A stretch of 64,000 nt of DNA from Benincasa hispida (lineage: Eukaryota > Streptophyta > Magnoliopsida > Cucurbitales > Cucurbitaceae): contig NC_052358.1 of NCBI RefSeq assembly GCF_009727055.1, positions 45,869,858 to 45,933,857 of the forward strand. Direction: 5' to 3'. Both the position numbers and the translations under genes were made by a program. Shown here piece by piece: positions 59,940 to 64,000 of this stretch; position 1 is the first letter of the stretch, and every line of letters starts with the position of its first letter. The notes beneath the pieces are model-generated. The model had not been told where the DNA came from. It saw nothing but the letters and a program-made list of their open reading frames with translations, and did no database searches.

Positions 59940-60285
59940 ATGGCTACACATTTCAGAATAGCTAAAGGTGATAGATTTCCCAATTAAGTAATCAGCTTGA
60001 CCCACATTGCCAATGCAAACAAGATTGTCAAAGAAAAGCTCACGCCAACGCAGTTGGCCATGTCCAAGAGAACAGTTTTTGGGCGATTTGTTGACGTTGA
60101 TATGGTGTTCAATAGCTCAATTGTCCATCACATGTTGCTCAGATAAGTGAAGAGGACAAAATCAGACTCAATGACATTCGCTGTCTGTGGGAAGCTTGTC
60201 ACCTTTTCGAAGGATGATTTTTTGGATGCAATTAGGATGCAATTAGCATGTCAGCTATGGGCAAACACTCCATATTTTTTATATG
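59940..60285 (+). pseudogene. DUF1985 head fused to Ulp1 tail (MULE 2)
   Basis: It starts MATHFRIAKGDRF and follows the MULE 1 DUF1985 reading through FGRFVDVDMVFNS to FSKDDFL, with stops at about 59985 and 60144. It then jumps to RMQLACQLWANTPYFLYV, the last residues of the Ulp1 domain. The whole middle, including His, Asp and Cys of the protease, is missing. At the joint the 11-mer GGATGCAATTA occurs twice in tandem (60224-60234, 60235-60245); only the second belongs to the Ulp1 tail. Confidence 0.85.
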
Positions 60286-60779
60286 TAACATTGTATTTTT
60301 TATTCTTTGTAAAAATATTAATTTATTTTTTATGTATGTAAAAACATTCATTTATTTTTTATGTATGTAAAAACATTCATTGTATAATTGAACATATATT
60401 TTTTATGAAAGTTCAAAGTTCAAAGTTCAAAGTTTAGTATCAGAATTTTATTAGAACACCTGGCTATTGCTCTTTTCATTGTATAATTGAATTTTATCAG
60501 TATTAGAACAGAGCACATCCAAAACCAATTATACAACACATCCAATTGAAAGAACATTCATTGTTTAATCTTTGTTTATTATCTATTTTGTTTCAAGAAT
60601 GTGTTCTGTAAAAACATTCATTGTATAATTGGTTTTGGATGTGTTCTGCTACTGCCCTTATCAGTATCAGAATTTTATCAGAACATGTAAGTTCAAAGTT
60701 CAAAGTTCAACATCATAATTTTATCAGAACATGCATAATTGAGCTTAGAACATTATATGGTTCAAGTTTCAAAGTTCAA

Positions 60780-60860
60780 AGATTGAGAGAGCGAGAGGTT
60801 GAGAGAGAGCGAGATTTAGAGAGCAAGATGTTCAGAGAGAGCGAGATTGTGAGAGATTAT
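60780..60860. repeat. GAGAGAGCGAGATT minisatellite, MULE 2 centre
   Basis: Few units (gagagagcgagattgtgaga). A short counterpart of the long central arrays of MULE 1. Confidence 0.75.
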
Positions 60861-60879
60861 GAAGTCATTGTTTTTTGTT

Positions 60880-61045
60880 ACATGTATGAAGATTGAGAGA
60901 GTATTTGTTATCCACTTTTGTTACAAGTATGAAGTTATTGTTTTTTGTTTTCAGTATGAAGATTGAGAGAGTATGAAGTTATCCATTTTTGTTACAAGTA
61001 TGAAGACTGAGAGAGTATGGCAATGGAGAGAGTATGAAGATTGAG
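60880..61045. repeat. About 45-bp minisatellite, MULE 2
   Basis: Reverse complement of the 29400-29710 array (gttacaagtatgaagactga units), with fewer copies. Confidence 0.7.
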
Positions 61046-61283
61046 AGAGTGAATATTGCTATTATATAAATACTCCAGCTTGTTATTGTTTTTTGTTTAC
61101 AAGATGAAAGTATGAAGTATCAAATGTTATAAGTATGAAGTATGAAAAACAATGAAGTATGTTACAAGTATGAAAAAGTATGAAGTATGTTACAAGTATG
61201 ACATATGAAAAATTGGTCAATGGTATTTATAACTAAACTGGATGAGGGGTGTTTGTGTCTCGGTCTCTGGCATTTTCGGCACG

Positions 61284-62925
61284 TCACACAGTTGTAAGCG
61301 GTTCAGTACAATTTTGGCGGTTATGTCCATAATTCTTACACCGACCACACTTTATTTGTCTGCGAAATTCTCCTCACTCTTCATCGCCCAGCTCGTGGCA
61401 CAAACTTCAGAGGAAGGATAATCTTTTCTACATATCCAGAAGGTTTTTTCCATTCAGATATGTGGCCAAGTGGATTTATAGGCTCTACATACACAGTCAT
61501 TAGAGAGTCCATTGTATAAAATCGACTACAAAGACAGTGGATGGGTATATTTCTTTCCTTGGCAACAACAATTACATGGGAATACGGGATACTAAGTGAT
61601 TGGAATTCCCTACACGTGCATTCCTTCGTGTGAAGATTTACAATACCGTCCAATCGATTATCTCGCATGTGTACCCGATAACAATCAATACGCTCCACCC
61701 AATATCGTCTGCCCTTATCAGCTTCACTTGCCAATTGGATTTCATAGTAGTCAGAGTGCAATGTCGTTCGAGATGCCCAGTAATTCCTCCGTTCATAGAA
61801 CCACGATTGAAGCATTCCTCTAACATGTTCAATCAAGCATACTATGGGCATCAGTCGATACTCTTTAGTTAAGGAATTGAAACACTCTGTACTGTTGGAT
61901 GTCATGTTATTGTATCTTCGTTTTATTTGGTAAACCCGTGCCCACCTTTGAAGACCGATGTCTTCTAAATATTTTGTGACAGTACTGTCTCTAAAACTAC
62001 GGAGTTCATCCTATTTTGTCTGGAACTCTATCATACGAAATGGCCTTACTGCATTTCTAAATATCCCAACAACCGTGCTATCCTTAAAGTTTGTAATTAT
62101 ATCCTACAGTACTGTCTCTAAAACTACGGAGTTCATCCTATTTTGTTTGGAACTCTATCATACGAAATGGCCTTACTGCATTTCTAAATATCCCAACAAC
62201 CGTGCTATCCTTAAAGTTTGTAATTATATCCTGTTCTATATGCCATGTGCATAATCCATGAAATGCTATGGGAAAAAATGCACGAATAGAGGTGCCAAGC
62301 ATAATCAACTCTGTCCTATGACTTGAAGACACAGATGGTGAACCCACTGAAGCTGTTGTAGAACGATGCACATCTCCATGATCACGATCCATTTCATTCA
62401 ATCCAACTGGTTGCTCATTCACATCCACATCCACTGAAGGACCACAATCCATATAATCGAATGTTGATGATACAATGTTGGTAGACAGTGGAATATCAGT
62501 GTTGGTAGACAATGGAATATCATCTTGACCCAATGAAGTTGATACGATTCCTCGTATTGTCTGTCCACAGTCGTATCATCATGACTCACATCTCCAAACC
62601 CCATTCCAACCCTTTCATCCTGTTTAGACTTCAACGTTACAACTATCTGAAGTCTACTAACCTCTTCTCGCAAAAGAAAGAACTCAAGATCATCATCATC
62701 CGTTATGCATTGTGGAGAGACTTCAAAATTAAGATTATATTTAACTTTCAGGATAAGATCAAACTCTGAAGAACTGATTTTTGTAGCCCTGTAAATGCGA
62801 GATTTAAGTTCTTCATAATTCACTGTAGGGGGCACAACGATTCCTTTCAACTGTCCCCCAATATACGAACTTTCATTCTCATCCCAAGCACCTCTAAATC
62901 GAATAAATATACACTTTCCTATCAT
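61284..62925 (-). pseudogene. MURA-type transposase (MULE 2), internally deleted
   Basis: The minus-strand start is MIGKCIFIRFRGAWDENES. The N-terminal domain is better preserved than in MULE 1 (FDLILKVKYNLNFEV is readable). Near 62295 the reading jumps from LIMLGTS to IRAFFPIAFHGLCTWHIEQD, which in MULE 1 lie about 830 bp apart. The zinc domain and both the VDGSHLKG and LSDRM catalytic Asp blocks are therefore lost. A 127-bp tandem duplication (61979-62232) adds a frameshift. The C-terminal part (61905-61381) keeps STECFNSL and CTCREF, but the SWIM Cys-x-His reads YSH, losing one ligand. A complete zinc knuckle, C-x2-C-x4-H-x4-C, lies at about 61345-61310 in another frame. Inactive. Confidence 0.88.
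61979..62232. repeat. 127-bp tandem duplication in MURA pseudogene
   Basis: 61979-62105 and 62106-62232 are almost identical (both contain acagtactgtctctaaaact and end tatatcct), differing at one position seen (tgtctgga versus tgtttgga). The unit length is not a multiple of three. Confidence 0.92.
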
Positions 62926-62979
62926 CCTACAAAGCAAGAGAACATTTGTCATTAAGCTGTACAAGCAATTGAAGTGTAC

Positions 62980-63070
62980 TCTCGCTCTCTCAATCTCGCT
63001 CTCGCTCTCAAAATCTCTCTCTCTCAAAATCTCGCTCTCTCTCATAATCTCGCTCTCTCTCTTACTCTTC
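62980..63070. repeat. TCTCGCTCTC minisatellite, MULE 2 right copy
   Basis: Array upstream of the transposase start, equivalent to 26755-26935 in MULE 1. Confidence 0.8.
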
Positions 63071-63474
63071 CTCTTTCTTACTAGCCCAATACAAAATTTC
63101 GTAGAAATAACACATAAAAAATAATTAAACAGACTCAAAATAATAATGTTTCACCTTTCTAAAAAAGTTGTTCTGTTCCTTGCTGAGAAAGCCTCGTCTT
63201 AGATATCCCCGTTCGAAAAATCTCCGTTCAACAAAACACCGTCGAAAACCAGAGAAGTAATCAACTTTGAAATGGAGTTTAGAGTTCAAAGAAATCACCA
63301 TTGTATTGTGTTTAGGTATTATTGATTTGATTTGAGGCTTCCATCGTGACATTTTGTCAAATCAATAATACATTGACAAATAATCACATCAACCAGGGAA
63401 TTTCAAGCGAGAGCAAGAGAGAGAGTGAGAGTGTGTCATTAGACAATAGCGAGATTTACCTCGTGCGTGAGACC

Positions 63475-63601
63475 GGTGTACGGGCAAATTAAGTAATTTG
63501 GTATGGCGATGATGTCAGCAGAGGGTCAATTGACATTATTTTTTAAAAATTGTCATTTGACATTTTGGATCCAATTTTTGAATCTTCCGTACAAATTTCT
63601 C
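63475..63601 (-). repeat. Right terminal inverted repeat of MULE 2
   Basis: The minus strand starts GAGAAATTTGTACGGAAGAT. The inner block 'gtcaattgacattatttttt' pairs with the left end. Confidence 0.88.
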
Positions 63602-64000
63602 AATATCTTGAATAGTTGAGTCAAGAGAAAAGAAAAGTAAAAGATACGATCCAATCCATGTAGTATATGCATGTACAAGTGTGAAGAGTTGTTGGGGCCG
63701 AGGCTGCGTGTGGCGCGCGCGGGAATGCGCGAGGTTGGAGCGTGGCGGAGCGAGGGCCACCGCGCGCGCGGGGGCCGTAGAATTCGCGGCTCCACCAAAC
63801 CACTACATTGTGGACTAAACTTAACCCATTACCTTTAATATAAATAACTTTATCCATTTTTTTCAAACGTCACAATCAACAACTTCAAAGTTTCCCATAT
63901 GTCACATTCTGCCGCCCTATTAATATTAAATTTCCTATCTTCTCTAACCAAACTTTTCTTTATAATTTTCTTATCTCACAATTAATTGTATAAATGTATA
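63602..64000. other. Intergenic stretch with a short GC-rich island
   Basis: 63690-63785 is strongly GC-rich (gcgcgcgcgggaatgcgcga) in otherwise AT-rich DNA. No gene recognised on either strand. Confidence 0.5.

Larger units (their letters stand above)
59240..63601. mobile_element. Mutator-like element, 4.4 kb, deletion derivative (MULE 2)
   Basis: The ends are inverted repeats of the MULE 1 type (59240-59370 and about 63475-63601). Orientation is reversed relative to MULE 1: the Ulp1-gene remnant is on the plus strand at left and the MURA transposase on the minus strand at right. Both genes have internal deletions, halving the length. A 9-bp target duplication is not clear: the flanking 9-mers match poorly. 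Confidence 0.9.

Noticed and set aside
59231..63610. Target duplication for MULE 2
   Set aside because: The 9-mers directly outside the ends match poorly (about half of positions), so I do not claim one.

Overview
This window is nuclear DNA from a dicot plant. The evidence is spliced genes with GT-AG introns and 5'-UTR introns, AT-rich intergenic DNA, Ty1/copia and Ty3/gypsy retrotransposons primed by initiator tRNA-Met, and Mutator-like elements (MULEs) carrying Ulp1-type protease genes. The mix of repeats looks like a cucurbit, but that is an inference. Four host genes are visible: a PEARLI4-family protein (+, 21553-25154), the splicing factor SYF2 (+, 36179-38041), a damaged PIP2-type aquaporin (-, 42672-39529) and a heparan-alpha-glucosaminide N-acetyltransferase-like membrane protein (-, 52284-46373). 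All exon junctions given here were worked out by hand from splice consensus, phase and family knowledge.

Layout. 1-16450 is nested retrotransposon debris: related long LTRs in both orientations (one inverted pair, and one pair with primer sites facing each other), an Athila/Tat-like gypsy fragment, a copia pol split by a solo LTR with a near-perfect 5-bp target duplication, a copia 3' LTR and a gypsy zinc-knuckle remnant. A 25-bp N gap and a ~0.9-kb tandem duplication with homopolymer differences suggest assembly trouble near 2-5 kb. 16.5-20.6 kb is AT-rich, with a foldback element and a CTT-rich tract. 20.6-25.2 kb is the PEARLI4 gene. 26261-35134 is a complete MULE (MULE 1) with ~130-bp terminal inverted repeats and an 8/9-matching target duplication; it carries a decayed MURA transposase and a convergent DUF1985-Ulp1 gene. 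35.4-38.0 kb is SYF2, 39.5-42.7 kb the aquaporin and 46.4-52.3 kb the acetyltransferase-like gene with a Harbinger-type MITE in an intron. 53651-58677 is a complete but broken gypsy element with 182-bp LTRs and a perfect TATTC duplication. 59240-63601 is a second, inverted MULE of the same family (MULE 2), in which both genes have suffered internal deletions.

Points of most interest: (1) PEARLI4 and SYF2, about 15 kb apart, share an N-terminal module (C-x7-H-x-C-x3-C around NPYH) encoded by first coding exons of identical length (124 nt) and phase, with an extra phase 1-1 copy in PEARLI4; (2) the aquaporin carries two opposite single-base frameshifts and lacks about 14 residues of the loop D gating segment; (3) MULE 2 fuses the DUF1985 head to the Ulp1 tail with an 11-bp duplication at the joint; (4) clusters of the palindrome ACGATCGT occur in both an LTR family and MULE 1, which are otherwise unrelated.
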